DNA of 60,769 nt from JBCCGE01 sp039029455 (GCA_039029455.1 JBCCGE010000008.1:1-60769), one strand, 5' to 3'. Positions 42,022 to 51,877 are shown, numbered from the stretch's first letter. A program made the numbers and translations. Notes: generated by a model not told the origin, from the sequence alone.

Positions 42022-45000
42022 ATCGTATATCGGTCCAGTAGCAGGGTTGAAATATCGCCACGCGAAAGATCGTCCAGACGCTCGTGAATTCGGGTGATCT
42101 CTGAGAGGTCATCGCAATATTCGAGTCGGGAATTCAATATTCTGCGCAGAAAAAACCAGGCGTGCTGTTTTTCGGCGAGTGCGACGGCCTGATTCACCCA
42201 TGTTGAAATGTGATCATCGCTTGCAAGTTTGCCCTTGTAGGCCGCCTCGGCTTTGATTGACAGCATCAGAGACGCGGACCACTCTTCGCCGTAAGAGTTA
42301 ATCAGTCCAAGAACTTCCTCGGCCGAGTTAAATGCATTCGCAAACTGGTCCGTAATCAGATATGCCTCTGCCAGGATTCCGTGGAAGTACGGCAGAAACA
42401 TCAGTGAGTACTTTTCCTGATACGCGTTCAGGTTTTCGATGATGATGGCGATATCTTCGTCGCGTTTGTAGGCCACGATGTCCCCGAAAGCGAGGAAGAT
42501 ATTGCTCGCTGACAAAAGACCGTCAAACCCGTATTGTTCGCTGAGTGTCTTAGCCTCTGTTGCGGATTTTTTCAGGCGGGCCAGATTTCGCGTCAGCTGC
42601 TCAAACATCGACGACGTTCGAAGTGCTTCAGCGATCGTATAGGGGTGACCAACCTGACGTGCCGACTCGACCGAGCGGTTGATTTCATCCATCGCTTCGG
42701 TGACATTGTCTGTGATCAGGTTGTTGACTGCACAGAGTCCAAGAATAGTGACGTATGGATCCTGACCAAAGCGCATGCCGGTATTTTTGTCGAGTCCCTG
42801 TTTGTGCATCTTCATCGATTTTTTGAACAGGCGGGAGGCAGAGGTAAACCCCCCGGCGACCATACGGGAAATGCCTCGGATGCCAACCGCAGTCATCTGC
42901 ATTTCAGGATTAGTGAAGCCTTCACTGAGTTTATGGAGTTTCGCCGACAGCTTAAGCGCGCGTTGGTAGTCTGCCTGCGCGACAACACAGCGCCAGAGTC
43001 CGTAGACGGCGGTCCACTGTTGCTCAAGATCGCCAACACGACCTGCGAGTTCAGATGCCTTCCGGTAGGTCTCTTCAACTTCGGCTCCGAAATATCCAGA
43101 GCGCGCTGTCAGCGCTACGCCCAGACTTAAAAGCAGGTCGAGCTCGCAGCGCAGAAAGTGATCCGTTGACGGCAACGCCCGCAGCAGAGTCTGACCCTGA
43201 CGCAAATGATCGAGTGCTTCGATCACTGCGGATTTGGCAATCGCCTGCCTGCCGGCTTTCATCCAGAGCCTTACCGCAATATCAAGAGAATCGGTTTTGC
43301 TGTAATGATATGCCAACAGCTCCGGGTTCGTGTCGGACAGGCCGGGCTGTATTTGTTGAAACAGGTCGGCGATTTGCTGGTGATAGCGCTGCCGTGCTTT
43401 GATCAGCAGCGAATGGTAGGCCGCTTCCTGGAACATTACGTGGCGAAACTGATAACGCTCGGTTGCGTTTTCCTGATTGACAATCAGAAGGTTTGCGTCG
43501 AGCAACGCGTCCATACCCCGGTCCGCGTCGATGTTATTCTGATCGGCGACCTGAGAGATAATTTCGTAGGTAAAGTCCTGGCCAAAAGTCGCGGCCAGTT
43601 GTGCAAAGGCTTTGGCTTTACCGAGCTGATCCAGGCGGGCATTCAGTGAGTCCTGAAGGGTTTCCGGAACCTCAAAGCTGTCTCGAGGGTCCAGTCCCTG
43701 TCGGCTGCGTTTCTGGAATGTCAGTGCAGTAATGCTGGATTCTTCAAGAAATAGTGGGATTCCATCGCCCTTTCGCACCAGGGTGGATTTCAACTCCGTT
43801 GGAAGCTGCTCCTGATCGAACACAGACTGCACCAGTTCGCCGGCATCGGCGTCACTCAGCCCCTTTAGATCAAGACGACTGATACAGTTTGCGGGCTTCC
43901 AGTTCGGCTTGAATTCAGGTCTCGCAATAATTATTCCAAACAGTGCCTCGTGGCGGACTCGGTTGAGTAGCTCATTCAAAACCGCTATCGTGGATGCGTC
44001 AGCCCAGTGCACGTCTTCAACCACCATCAACACCGGGTTGACCTTTGATAACCGCACAACAATTTTGATCAGCATCCTGATCGTCAGGCGGTGCTTCATC
44101 TCGCCGTCAATATCCAGTGGTGGCACGCGGTCGGGCGGCTCTGTTCCCATCAGTTCATAAAGCAAAGACTGGCTTCGATAATCGCTGATATTCAAGACGG
44201 TCAGCGCCCAGTCGATACTGCTTTGGCGAGTTACCAAATCATCGCGCTCACTCAGCTGCAGCCAGCGCATAAACTCATCTTTTATCGGCCTGAACGGACT
44301 GGTCTGGAAGTAAGGTGAACAATTGATTCTCATACGATAAAGGTTTTGCGTATGGATCGTTCGCTCGAACACCCGAATCAATCTTGATTTGCCGATGCCT
44401 GGCTCACCACGAATATGGACGTAGCGACTAAAACCGTAGATGGCCTGTTGATACTGCTTGGACAGCATCTCCAGTTCTTCTTCCCGACTGACAAACCGTG
44501 CGATGGGTCGACCGGGGACTGTATTCTGATGTCGCTTATAGTCTCGCGGTGCCAGAATCTCCCAGGCGCTGACCAGTTGATCAAAGCCTTTGAGTTGATG
44601 GTTGCCGAGATCGCGAAATTTGAAGCGGTTGCCAAGCAGTCTTCGTGTGCTGTGGGATGCGACCACAGAATCCGGAGTGGCCAGACTTTGCAGTCGCGCC
44701 GCCAGATTGGGCGCTTCGCCAAAAATTTGTTCATCCTGATCGCCCAGCGTGCCGCCGCGTTCACCGACCACGACCAGTCCGGTGGCAATACCAACACGAA
44801 TATGCATCGAATCGCGATTCGACCAGCTGTCTGTCTCGTTGTTCTGGCGAATTACGCTGACCATCTCAAGGCCGGCACGAACAGCTCTTTCAGGCGCAAA
44901 TTCGTTCGCATAGGGATGACCGAACACCACCATAAGACCGTCGCCCAGGTAGTTCAGCACGTGCCCCTGAAAGTGCTCAGCGACTTTGCAGCAAAGGGAC

Positions 45001-45335
45001 TGAAAAACACGGATATCCGAAGCCAGATCTTCAGGGTCCATCTGCAGAGAGCGTGAGGTGTAATCGGCAAGATCACAGAACAGTACCGTGACCTGTTTTC
45101 GGGTAGCCGGACTGGACAGTGCGGGAGATTTAGTGGGCAAAACAGACTCTACCTGCCGATCCGCTATCTGATCAGCAGCCGTATCGTCTAACCTGCCCAC
45201 GCCATCATAGTCGTCGTGCGCAGACCCTTTCTGGGGGGCCTTTTGCTTCACCTGTGCCTCAATTTTCGCTGTGCGGAATGATCGGCGCGTGTTTTTCTTG
45301 CCACCCTGGACGTCCATGAATGGACGTATCCGCAT
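42009..45335 (-). CDS. Class III adenylate cyclase-ATPase-TPR multidomain protein
   Basis: 1108 residues. Residues 1-76 are polar and probably disordered. A class III cyclase homology domain spans about 80-265: metal aspartates D88 (FCDLADYTS) and D132 (YLGDGLMVVFG), and transition-state residues N210 and R214 (GEAPNLAARLQ). An AAA_16-type ATPase follows: Walker A GEPGIGKS at 310-317 and Walker B LMVVEDVHWAD around 436-446. From about 640 to the end come helical repeats of TPR type. The cyclase looks catalytically competent. This build is common among bacterial signalling cyclases of unknown input. It is a single gene 87 bases downstream of the FAD oxidoreductase. Confidence 0.9.
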   Translation of the reverse strand: MRIRPFMDVQGGKKNTRRSFRTAKIEAQVKQKAPQKGSAHDDYDGVGRLDDTAADQIADRQVESVLPTKSPALSSPATRKQVTVLFCDLADYTSRSLQMDPEDLASDIRVFQSLCCKVAEHFQGHVLNYLGDGLMVVFGHPYANEFAPERAVRAGLEMVSVIRQNNETDSWSNRDSMHIRVGIATGLVVVGERGGTLGDQDEQIFGEAPNLAARLQSLATPDSVVASHSTRRLLGNRFKFRDLGNHQLKGFDQLVSAWEILAPRDYKRHQNTVPGRPIARFVSREEELEMLSKQYQQAIYGFSRYVHIRGEPGIGKSRLIRVFERTIHTQNLYRMRINCSPYFQTSPFRPIKDEFMRWLQLSERDDLVTRQSSIDWALTVLNISDYRSQSLLYELMGTEPPDRVPPLDIDGEMKHRLTIRMLIKIVVRLSKVNPVLMVVEDVHWADASTIAVLNELLNRVRHEALFGIIIARPEFKPNWKPANCISRLDLKGLSDADAGELVQSVFDQEQLPTELKSTLVRKGDGIPLFLEESSITALTFQKRSRQGLDPRDSFEVPETLQDSLNARLDQLGKAKAFAQLAATFGQDFTYEIISQVADQNNIDADRGMDALLDANLLIVNQENATERYQFRHVMFQEAAYHSLLIKARQRYHQQIADLFQQIQPGLSDTNPELLAYHYSKTDSLDIAVRLWMKAGRQAIAKSAVIEALDHLRQGQTLLRALPSTDHFLRCELDLLLSLGVALTARSGYFGAEVEETYRKASELAGRVGDLEQQWTAVYGLWRCVVAQADYQRALKLSAKLHKLSEGFTNPEMQMTAVGIRGISRMVAGGFTSASRLFKKSMKMHKQGLDKNTGMRFGQDPYVTILGLCAVNNLITDNVTEAMDEINRSVESARQVGHPYTIAEALRTSSMFEQLTRNLARLKKSATEAKTLSEQYGFDGLLSASNIFLAFGDIVAYKRDEDIAIIIENLNAYQEKYSLMFLPYFHGILAEAYLITDQFANAFNSAEEVLGLINSYGEEWSASLMLSIKAEAAYKGKLASDDHISTWVNQAVALAEKQHAWFFLRRILNSRLEYCDDLSEITRIHERLDDLSRGDISTLLLDRYTIQEH

Positions 45336-45422
45336 TCACCATATTTCCGATTTATGTCGAGAGCATAGTGCAAATCTGCGAGGCAGTGCAACCAAGCTCC
45401 AGGTGCTGTCGACAAGTGATGG

Positions 45423-46691
45423 CTATTGATGCATGCGGTCGAGTTGGAACGCGTTGATTTCACAGGGAAGTGCTCGCCCCGACACCAGAGCTGCTGTGGT
45501 TTCTCCGGCACCGGGCCCGATTCCGAATCCATGGCCGCTGTAACCGGTTGAAACAAACAGACCGGGGAAGCGGGCCACTGCATCGATCACCGGCAACTCG
45601 TCGGGCGTCACATCAATCATACCGGCCCATTTTCTGACAATCCTGAGGTTGGCCAGAGGCGGGAACAATGCGCCCATTTTAAGGTGCGCGGCCGCCAGCA
45701 GTTTTTCATTGGGTTTTGGGTTCAGGGTGCGATAGCGCTCAAATGGGGTTGCATCGCCGCCATCCCAGCTTGATCGCCAGCCAAGCTCCCGGAAAAACCG
45801 TTTGCCAAGTTTTAGGCTGACGTCCTCCTTGCCCGCTCGATAAGCCGGTAGAAAGCGTCTGAAATATCGGATGTGGTCTGGTGTGAGGTCGCAATCAAAG
45901 CTGCCGCCAAACGCGACGTTGTATCCGCCGTCCTGACGATGACGTATACCCAGCCCGTTGCTCCAGATCGACTGATCGAGGACTTTCGGACCAGCTTCGA
46001 TCTGCATCACCGAACCAATTACCTTGAGCTGGGGTAACTCCACATCGAGGTGTCGGAGAAAGTAGCGCGACCATGCGCCGCCACAGACGACTGCACGATT
46101 GCACGCGATTCGTCCGTGCTCAGTCACGACCCCCGACACACGGCCTGCACTGATGTCCACCGTCCTGACCGCACAGTTCGACAATACAGACACGCCAGCT
46201 GCTTCGCAGGCGCTTTGAATTGCATTCATGGCTTTGTCTGGCTCTGCTTTTGCATCACTCGGTGTGTAGAGCGCGCCCCTCGCTTGTTGTTCAAGCGTCG
46301 GTACCAGCGCATTGAGTTCACTCAAAGAAAGAAACTTCGTATCCAGCTCAAAATCTTTGGCGTGCTGGAGCCAGGCCTGATTGGCGGCATACCGCTTTTC
46401 ATCGTCAGACAGATAGAGGGTTCCGCCCCTGTGCAGGCCCATATCGTCAGACCAGAGGCTCTGAAGCTCAAACCAGAGATCCAGACTGCGGATCATCATC
46501 GGAATCTCGGCAGGGTGACGACCTTGTTTGCGAACAAACCCCCAGTTTCGGGTGGATTGTTCAAGACCAATCTGACCTTTTTCACACAAAGCAACCCTCT
46601 CGCCAAACTGCGCTAGAAAGTATGCTGTGCAGCAGCCAATGATGCCGCCGCCAATCACCACGACATCAACGTCGTTGGGGAGTCTGTTCAT
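45423..46691 (-). CDS. FAD-dependent amino-acid/amine oxidase-like protein (DAO family)
   Basis: 422-residue flavoprotein of the D-amino acid oxidase/glycine oxidase/sarcosine oxidase-beta group. Dinucleotide motif VVIGGGIIGCCTAYFLAQFG at 11-30, then EKGQIGLEQSTRNWGFVRKQ, and the C-terminal ATG-like motif STGYSGHGFGIGPGAGE. Likely oxidises a secondary or primary amine, with substrate unknown. It is divergent from the acyl-CoA ligase gene and upstream of the cyclase gene on the same strand. Confidence 0.87.
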   Translation of the reverse strand: MNRLPNDVDVVVIGGGIIGCCTAYFLAQFGERVALCEKGQIGLEQSTRNWGFVRKQGRHPAEIPMMIRSLDLWFELQSLWSDDMGLHRGGTLYLSDDEKRYAANQAWLQHAKDFELDTKFLSLSELNALVPTLEQQARGALYTPSDAKAEPDKAMNAIQSACEAAGVSVLSNCAVRTVDISAGRVSGVVTEHGRIACNRAVVCGGAWSRYFLRHLDVELPQLKVIGSVMQIEAGPKVLDQSIWSNGLGIRHRQDGGYNVAFGGSFDCDLTPDHIRYFRRFLPAYRAGKEDVSLKLGKRFFRELGWRSSWDGGDATPFERYRTLNPKPNEKLLAAAHLKMGALFPPLANLRIVRKWAGMIDVTPDELPVIDAVARFPGLFVSTGYSGHGFGIGPGAGETTAALVSGRALPCEINAFQLDRMHQ

Positions 46692-46779
46692 TTCCTGATG
46701 GCCGCTGGGTTTACCTGAATTGTGGCATGGCCGGCAGAGCTTGTGTACAGTTCCCCAGTCACCTCATATCTATTCCGCC

Positions 46780-48312
46780 ATGCTGAACCTGTCCGGACTT
46801 CTTAGTCATCACGCCAAGTACCGAGCCGATGAAATCGGCTTTGTATTTGACGGCAATTCATGGACCTGGGCGGAGCTCAACTGCGAAACCAACAGGCTGG
46901 CGGCTGCGCTTATGGATTTGGGGCTCAGAAAAGGTGACAAGTTTGCGACCGTCATGGCAAACAGCGAAGAGTTGATGATGGCTTATCTGGCTGCTGCTGC
47001 GAGCGGGCTGGTTATTGTGCCGTGCAGCAATCTGCTGCAGGCAGGCGGTCTGAAAACCCTCCTTCAGGATTCCGACACCAGAGCCGTGATTGCCGACAGT
47101 GCGCATGCAGATGTCATTCAAAGCATCCGGAAGGAACTGCCAATGTTGGTGGATGAAGGTGTGATTTTCCGATCGGAGGGCGCTGGCACCCCGGAAAACA
47201 TCCGCAGTTTTGTTGATTTTGTGGCACCGTATTCGAGTGAGAACCATGCGGTTCCAATACAGGATGACGATGTTTTCAACATAATGTATTCGAGCGGCAC
47301 GACGGGCGCACCCAAGGGAATAGTTCATACCCACGCCATTCGGGCTTTATACGCCACGTTGTTTGCGAACGCCTGGCGAATGACGCCGGAGAGTGTGGTG
47401 CTTCACGCCGGTGCAATCGTATTTAATGGTGCGATGCTTGATCTGATGCCGTGGATTTATCTCGGCTGTCGCTATATTCTGCATCCGGTATTTGATGCGG
47501 GCCGCTTTATCGCGGAAATTGACGATCAAAAAGTGACGCACGTTGTGCTGGTCCCTGCCCAGATCATAGCGATTCTGAATCACCCCGATTTTACTCCCGA
47601 GAAACTCGCCTCTTTGGAGATGATCCACAATGTCGGTGCGCCGCTGCATCTGGACTACAAACGGCGAATAAATGAAGCACTGCCAAACCGATTCTATGAA
47701 CTCTACGGTGTAACCGAAGGCTTCATGACTATTCTGGATCGTCGCGACGCGGTCCGAAAAGCAGGATCAGTAGGGACGCCTGCAGGGTTTACTGATATCC
47801 GGGTTCTGCGAGACGATGGTTCCGAATGTGCTGTGAACGAAATTGGGGAAATATGTGGGCGCGGACCATTGGTCACACCCGGCTATTACAAAAAACCTGA
47901 ACAAACCAAAGACGCGTTTCGATTTGGCTGGTTGCATTCCGGCGACCTTGGCTACCTGGACGAGGAGGGCTATCTCTTCCTCGTTGACCGGCAAAAGGAC
48001 ATGATTATCTCCGGTGGTGTTAACGTTTATCCAAAGGACATTGAGGAAATTGTGATTCAACATCCAGCTGTTACCGAGGTCGCTGTGTTCGGACTGCCCA
48101 GTGATCGCTGGGGCGAAACACCGGTCGCAGCGGTGACCTGCAGATCATCTGTCGACGCCGATGAGCTGTGTCAATGGGTTAACGATCGTGTTGATGCAAA
48201 GTTTCAGCGGATCAGCACGGTGATTGTTCTTGACTCATTTCCTCGTAATGTAGCCGGCAAAATTCTGAAGCGAGAGTTGCGTGAGACTTACAAGGAAAAA
48301 GCGCTGCTTTAG
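46780..48312 (+). CDS. AMP-forming acyl-CoA synthetase/ligase
   Basis: 510-residue ANL-superfamily ligase that would activate a carboxylic acid with ATP and CoA. P-loop motif YSSGTTGAPKG at 170-180; YELYGVTEG (A5); SGDLGYLDEEGYLFLVDRQK (A7/A8); the catalytic Lys is K494 in AGKILKREL. The ATG at 46780 is preferred to an upstream GTG-type extension because the protein then starts at the usual MLNLSGLLSHHA. Substrate unknown; medium- or aromatic-acid ligases look alike here. The 3' end overlaps the DUF3047 gene by 32 bases. Confidence 0.9.
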   Translation: MLNLSGLLSHHAKYRADEIGFVFDGNSWTWAELNCETNRLAAALMDLGLRKGDKFATVMANSEELMMAYLAAAASGLVIVPCSNLLQAGGLKTLLQDSDTRAVIADSAHADVIQSIRKELPMLVDEGVIFRSEGAGTPENIRSFVDFVAPYSSENHAVPIQDDDVFNIMYSSGTTGAPKGIVHTHAIRALYATLFANAWRMTPESVVLHAGAIVFNGAMLDLMPWIYLGCRYILHPVFDAGRFIAEIDDQKVTHVVLVPAQIIAILNHPDFTPEKLASLEMIHNVGAPLHLDYKRRINEALPNRFYELYGVTEGFMTILDRRDAVRKAGSVGTPAGFTDIRVLRDDGSECAVNEIGEICGRGPLVTPGYYKKPEQTKDAFRFGWLHSGDLGYLDEEGYLFLVDRQKDMIISGGVNVYPKDIEEIVIQHPAVTEVAVFGLPSDRWGETPVAAVTCRSSVDADELCQWVNDRVDAKFQRISTVIVLDSFPRNVAGKILKRELRETYKEKALL

Positions 48313-48943
48313 GGTACTCGTCCTGCTTGCCTGGAGCGCACTGCTGGTGTCAGCGTGCGTATCCGTCCCTCACCCGGTGATCGATCTGATCGGCAACCGT
48401 CTTTCTGAATGGAATCAACGAACTTTTAGTCGCGAAGTCCAGTATTCACTGGTATCAAAAGATGAAGTGCACGAGCTTCACAGTCTAGCTGAAAGCAGTG
48501 CTTCGGCACTTTATAAAGAAGTTGCTGTAGATCTGCGGGCTACGCCATGGTTGAACTGGGAGTGGCAGGTAAACGAGTTTTCGCACGATTCCAGTCAGTA
48601 CGACAAATCCGGCGATGATTTTGCAGCCAGAATCTACGTTGTCTCGCGCCGAGGATTGCTGCCTTTGGACAGCCTGTCTCTAAACTATGTGTGGTCAAAT
48701 GACGATCAATTGCACAGGTGGCGTAATCCTTTTAGTAATCGCTCAGCGATGATTGCAGTTAATCGCCGCAGCGATGGGCGATCAATCTGGTTTCGACACA
48801 AAGTCAATGTCGCCGAAGATTTTTTGCGCGCATTCGAGGAGGCGGTCGATGAGGTTCATCTGATCGCCATTATGACCGACAGCGACAATGCGGGAGGCCG
48901 TGCCAGTGCGGGTTATCGGCGAGTCTACTTTAGCGCGAGGTGA
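48281..48943 (+). CDS. DUF3047 lipoprotein-like exported protein
   Basis: 220 residues starting with GTG inside the end of the ligase gene. The N terminus has a basic region (MRLTRKKR), a hydrophobic core and LLVSACVS, a lipobox-like sequence with Cys at about 26. The rest is a DUF3047 domain: VAVDLRATPWLNWEWQVNEF, DDFAARIYVVSRRGL, NYVWSND, and ending AIMTDSDNAGGRASAGYRRV. Function unknown. The C terminus overlaps the convergent patatin gene by 19 bases. Confidence 0.85.
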   Translation: MRLTRKKRCFRVLVLLAWSALLVSACVSVPHPVIDLIGNRLSEWNQRTFSREVQYSLVSKDEVHELHSLAESSASALYKEVAVDLRATPWLNWEWQVNEFSHDSSQYDKSGDDFAARIYVVSRRGLLPLDSLSLNYVWSNDDQLHRWRNPFSNRSAMIAVNRRSDGRSIWFRHKVNVAEDFLRAFEEAVDEVHLIAIMTDSDNAGGRASAGYRRVYFSAR

Positions 48944-49806
48944 GACAGATTCGTTTCGGCGGCCTCATAGCCAAAGTCAATCAGCTCATCTGCTCGATGA
49001 AAATCCATTAAATTGCAGATATTTCGAGGAATATCGACCAGTGCGTCAGGTGGATAAGTCGCAAGCTTTTGTCTGGCCAGCGTGCTTTGCATGGTGTCGA
49101 ACGACTGATACACAACATCGCTCATAGTGGTCTCGTCCGTGTCAGCTTTGTTTGAGATTTTCAGTGTATCCAGAAATCCGCTGATTCGTTTCTGCAGCGC
49201 AGTTTTACCTCCGGATGGTCTGTATTTTTTGTGAGCTTTTGCAAGCCCTTTTCGGGTTTCCCCGCTGGCGTTGACAGCGACAGTGATGTCAGTCTGATCG
49301 CTTAGAGTCGGTGCGACCGGAATTGGATTCAGGACAGCGCCATCAATTAACCGCATTTTTCCACGTTTTACCGGCGTGAATAAAAGAGGTATTGATACGG
49401 AGGCCCGAATTGCATCAAACACGGGTCCGGTGGTGATCCAGACCTCTCGTTCTCGGGCGATATCGGTCGCGACGGCGGTGAACTTGACGGGCAGTGTTTC
49501 TATGGAAGCGTCACCGAGAAGATCAGTCAGCGTATTGAACAATCGATCACCTTTGAGCAGTCCGTTGCGACCAAAGGAGACATCCATTAATGCCAGTATG
49601 TCGCGTTTACGGACCGCCCGAACCCACTGTTCGTATTCATCCAGTTTGCCGATGGCATAAATGCCACCAATGCAGGCACCCATGGAGCAGCCAACAATAG
49701 CGTCAATTCGGAAATTATGCTGTTCCAGCCAGCGCACAACCCCAATGTGTGCAAGACCTCGGGCACCGCCACTGCCGAGTACCAGAGAAATTGATTTTGA
49801 ACTCAT
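48925..49806 (-). CDS. Patatin-like phospholipase (RssA-like)
   Basis: 293-residue patatin-fold hydrolase. Oxyanion motif GSGGARG at 11-17, nucleophile S41 in GCSMGA, catalytic D155 in DGAVLNP: the complete Ser-Asp dyad. Resembles E. coli RssA and other small bacterial patatins, presumed lysophospholipases or acyl hydrolases without a signal peptide. The start overlaps the glycosyltransferase stop by 4 bases, so the two genes form an operon. Confidence 0.88.
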   Translation of the reverse strand: MSSKSISLVLGSGGARGLAHIGVVRWLEQHNFRIDAIVGCSMGACIGGIYAIGKLDEYEQWVRAVRKRDILALMDVSFGRNGLLKGDRLFNTLTDLLGDASIETLPVKFTAVATDIAREREVWITTGPVFDAIRASVSIPLLFTPVKRGKMRLIDGAVLNPIPVAPTLSDQTDITVAVNASGETRKGLAKAHKKYRPSGGKTALQKRISGFLDTLKISNKADTDETTMSDVVYQSFDTMQSTLARQKLATYPPDALVDIPRNICNLMDFHRADELIDFGYEAAETNLSHLALK

Positions 49807-50975
49807 TGATTGTCGAATATAGAGCCGTAGGCATTGCCAAGCTTTTTCGTAAATACATCGAAATTGTATTCAGTTTCGAACTTATTTCGACCATTCGACC
49901 CCAGTCCTTTGCGACGTTCGACATCGTTTGTCAATTTCAAGATGCAGTCTGCAAAGTCCTCGCTGTTGGGTTGACTCAGCTGAGCGGTCGAGTCGTCCAG
50001 CAGAAGCCGGTTTGCGATTGTGTCTGTGGCCACAATTGCAGTGCCGGCTTTAAAGTAGTCCAGTACTTTCAGGGGTGTATTGACACCGGTTTTTCTGGGA
50101 ACCATCAGAATATCCGACGCCGATAAATAAGGTGGGAGCTCGTCCGGGGGAATTTTTCCGGTGAAGGTCACCCTCTCCGATGGGTGCTCGCCGATTGCAG
50201 TACGGAACTCAGCAATTTCGTCCTCGTCTCCACCAATAATTACAAACTGAACGCGATCGTCGATACTTAACACCCGGGGTATTGCCTGCTGAATCAGATC
50301 AATGCCCTGATAGATCGCAAATGATCCGACATACGTTACCAGAATACTTGTATCGTGAAGTGTAAGTCTGTTTCGACATGCACTGATTTCTTCCGGACCA
50401 GGATCTGACAGTGAGGACGGGATGTCTGAAATGTGGTGAACATTGGCATCCGGCTTGAATTCAAGCACTTGTTCGCACAGTCCAGGACCGGTACCAATCA
50501 CAACATCGGCGCGATTTGCGGTGAAAATTTCGATTTTCCGATACGCATTCAGCAGCGTGTTGAGAACTCCGCCTTTGTCCTTTTTGTAAGACCCGGGGTC
50601 GGAGTGTTTTTCATAAATCACTTTTGCAGCCCGCAACTTACTCAGCATCCAGCACAGGAATCCAGCCTCCTCCGTGCCGTGGACTCCATCGTACTTATTT
50701 GTCAGCACCAGTCCGGCTCCCCGGATCAAGAGCAGGAGATCAAACCAGAGCTTGAGGGGCGAGGGACCGATCGAAATTTCCTTTGAACCAAACAGATTCC
50801 AGACCCGAATCACTCGTGCGTTGATTGCGGGCTCATCGGTTCCAATGGGTAGTGTCAGGAAGTCGACTTCATATCCCAGCTTCTCCAGGGCAAGCAGATT
50901 AAATTTGACCCTGATTGGACTGCCCCTCCAGGCAAAGAAAGGCTGTGGGCTGATCAGAAGTATTCGTCTTGTCAC
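49803..50975 (-). CDS. Group 1 (GT4) glycosyltransferase
   Basis: 390-residue GT-B fold enzyme. N-terminal acceptor domain: LLISPQPFFAWRGSPIRVKF. C-terminal nucleotide-sugar domain: VTYVGSFAIYQGIDLIQQAI, a FTGKIPPDELPPYLSASDIL block, PRKTGVNTPLKVLDYFKAG (the EX7E-like region in modified form) and ATDTIANRLLL. Sugar and acceptor unknown; a lipid or polysaccharide acceptor is likely. Cotranscribed with the patatin gene. Confidence 0.88.
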   Translation of the reverse strand: MTRRILLISPQPFFAWRGSPIRVKFNLLALEKLGYEVDFLTLPIGTDEPAINARVIRVWNLFGSKEISIGPSPLKLWFDLLLLIRGAGLVLTNKYDGVHGTEEAGFLCWMLSKLRAAKVIYEKHSDPGSYKKDKGGVLNTLLNAYRKIEIFTANRADVVIGTGPGLCEQVLEFKPDANVHHISDIPSSLSDPGPEEISACRNRLTLHDTSILVTYVGSFAIYQGIDLIQQAIPRVLSIDDRVQFVIIGGDEDEIAEFRTAIGEHPSERVTFTGKIPPDELPPYLSASDILMVPRKTGVNTPLKVLDYFKAGTAIVATDTIANRLLLDDSTAQLSQPNSEDFADCILKLTNDVERRKGLGSNGRNKFETEYNFDVFTKKLGNAYGSIFDNQ

Positions 50976-51077
50976 TTGTAAAGTCGATGCAGTGCGGAAG
51001 TTCGGATTTTAATTCACCTTTGACCGTTCCCGATCAATCGGACTGATTTCCCGAGCGTTGCACATTCGCCGTATACT

Positions 51078-51241
51078 AGGGAACCTCTGAATACGTCACT
51101 GACGAACAGTTTGAGTTCAGAAACATCAGGATTTTGGTTGGAAAACGTCGCAATAGAATGGCTGTTGCGCGTGCTTTCTGCCTCAATCCTGACGTTTTTG
51201 ACGCTCAACCTGTTTCGACCAGACGCATGCTGAGGTTCCCT
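51078..51241. repeat. MITE-like inverted-repeat element, copy 2
   Basis: 164 bp with terminal inverted repeats AGGGAACCTCT (51078-51088) and TGAGGTTCCCT (51231-51241), 10 of 11 matching. The core hairpin CGCAATAG (51149-51156) / CTGTTGCG (51162-51169) equals that of the diverged copy at 11775-11925, and the two share several blocks in the same order. No coding potential. It fills most of the 303-base gap between the glycosyltransferase and LON-domain genes. Confidence 0.75.
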
Positions 51242-51278
51242 GAAACGCAATGACCAATCAGACAGAAAGCTGAATTAA

Positions 51279-51869
51279 ATGTCCGAGATTTGCCCCGTTT
51301 TTCCATTGTCCACGGTTTTGTTTCCCGGCGGTGTACTGCCTTTGCGAATATTTGAACCTCGATACCTGACGATGATAAGCGAGTGCATGAGAAGTGGCGG
51401 CGAGTTTGCGGTGGCGCTGATTACCAAGGGTTCTGAAGCCGGTCAGCCGGCAGAGTTTCATCAGCGAGCCACCCTCGCCCGTATAGTGGATTTTGATCGC
51501 CTGGATGACGGCATGCTGGGGGTGACCTGCACCGGGACAAGTATGATTGAGATCGGTGAGCATCATTTGCAGCCCGACAACCTGATTCGCGCTCGTTACA
51601 CCCCGGTTCAGGATGAACCGGAGCTCTCTTTTGACGATCAGTTTGAGCGGCTTCGTGAATTTCTGAGGCAAATCCTGAATCGCGAGGAAATGAGAGAGTA
51701 TCGACAGTATTTTCAGGAAGACTGGGACAGTATGGTCTGGATCAGTCACCGATTGTCAGAGTTCCTGCCGGTGTCCGCCAGCAGTCGACAATCTCTGCTG
51801 GAGTGTGACACGTTTGAGCGTATGGAGCGACTTCAGCTCATTTTTTCAAACAGCAAGCTCATTGCGTGA
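51279..51869 (+). CDS. LON substrate-binding (N-terminal) domain protein
   Basis: 196-residue stand-alone LON N-domain: VFPLSTVLFPGGVLPLRIFE, PRYLTMISECMRSGGEFAVA, GVTCTGTSMIEIGEHHLQPD. It lacks the AAA and protease parts of Lon. Such proteins are common in proteobacteria and presumed to bind unfolded or specific proteins; the role is unknown. The C-terminal half is helical (FLRQILNREEMREYRQYFQE). It is convergent with the acyltransferase gene, 8 bases apart. Confidence 0.9.
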   Translation: MSEICPVFPLSTVLFPGGVLPLRIFEPRYLTMISECMRSGGEFAVALITKGSEAGQPAEFHQRATLARIVDFDRLDDGMLGVTCTGTSMIEIGEHHLQPDNLIRARYTPVQDEPELSFDDQFERLREFLRQILNREEMREYRQYFQEDWDSMVWISHRLSEFLPVSASSRQSLLECDTFERMERLQLIFSNSKLIA

Positions 51870-51877
51870 GTCCGGAT

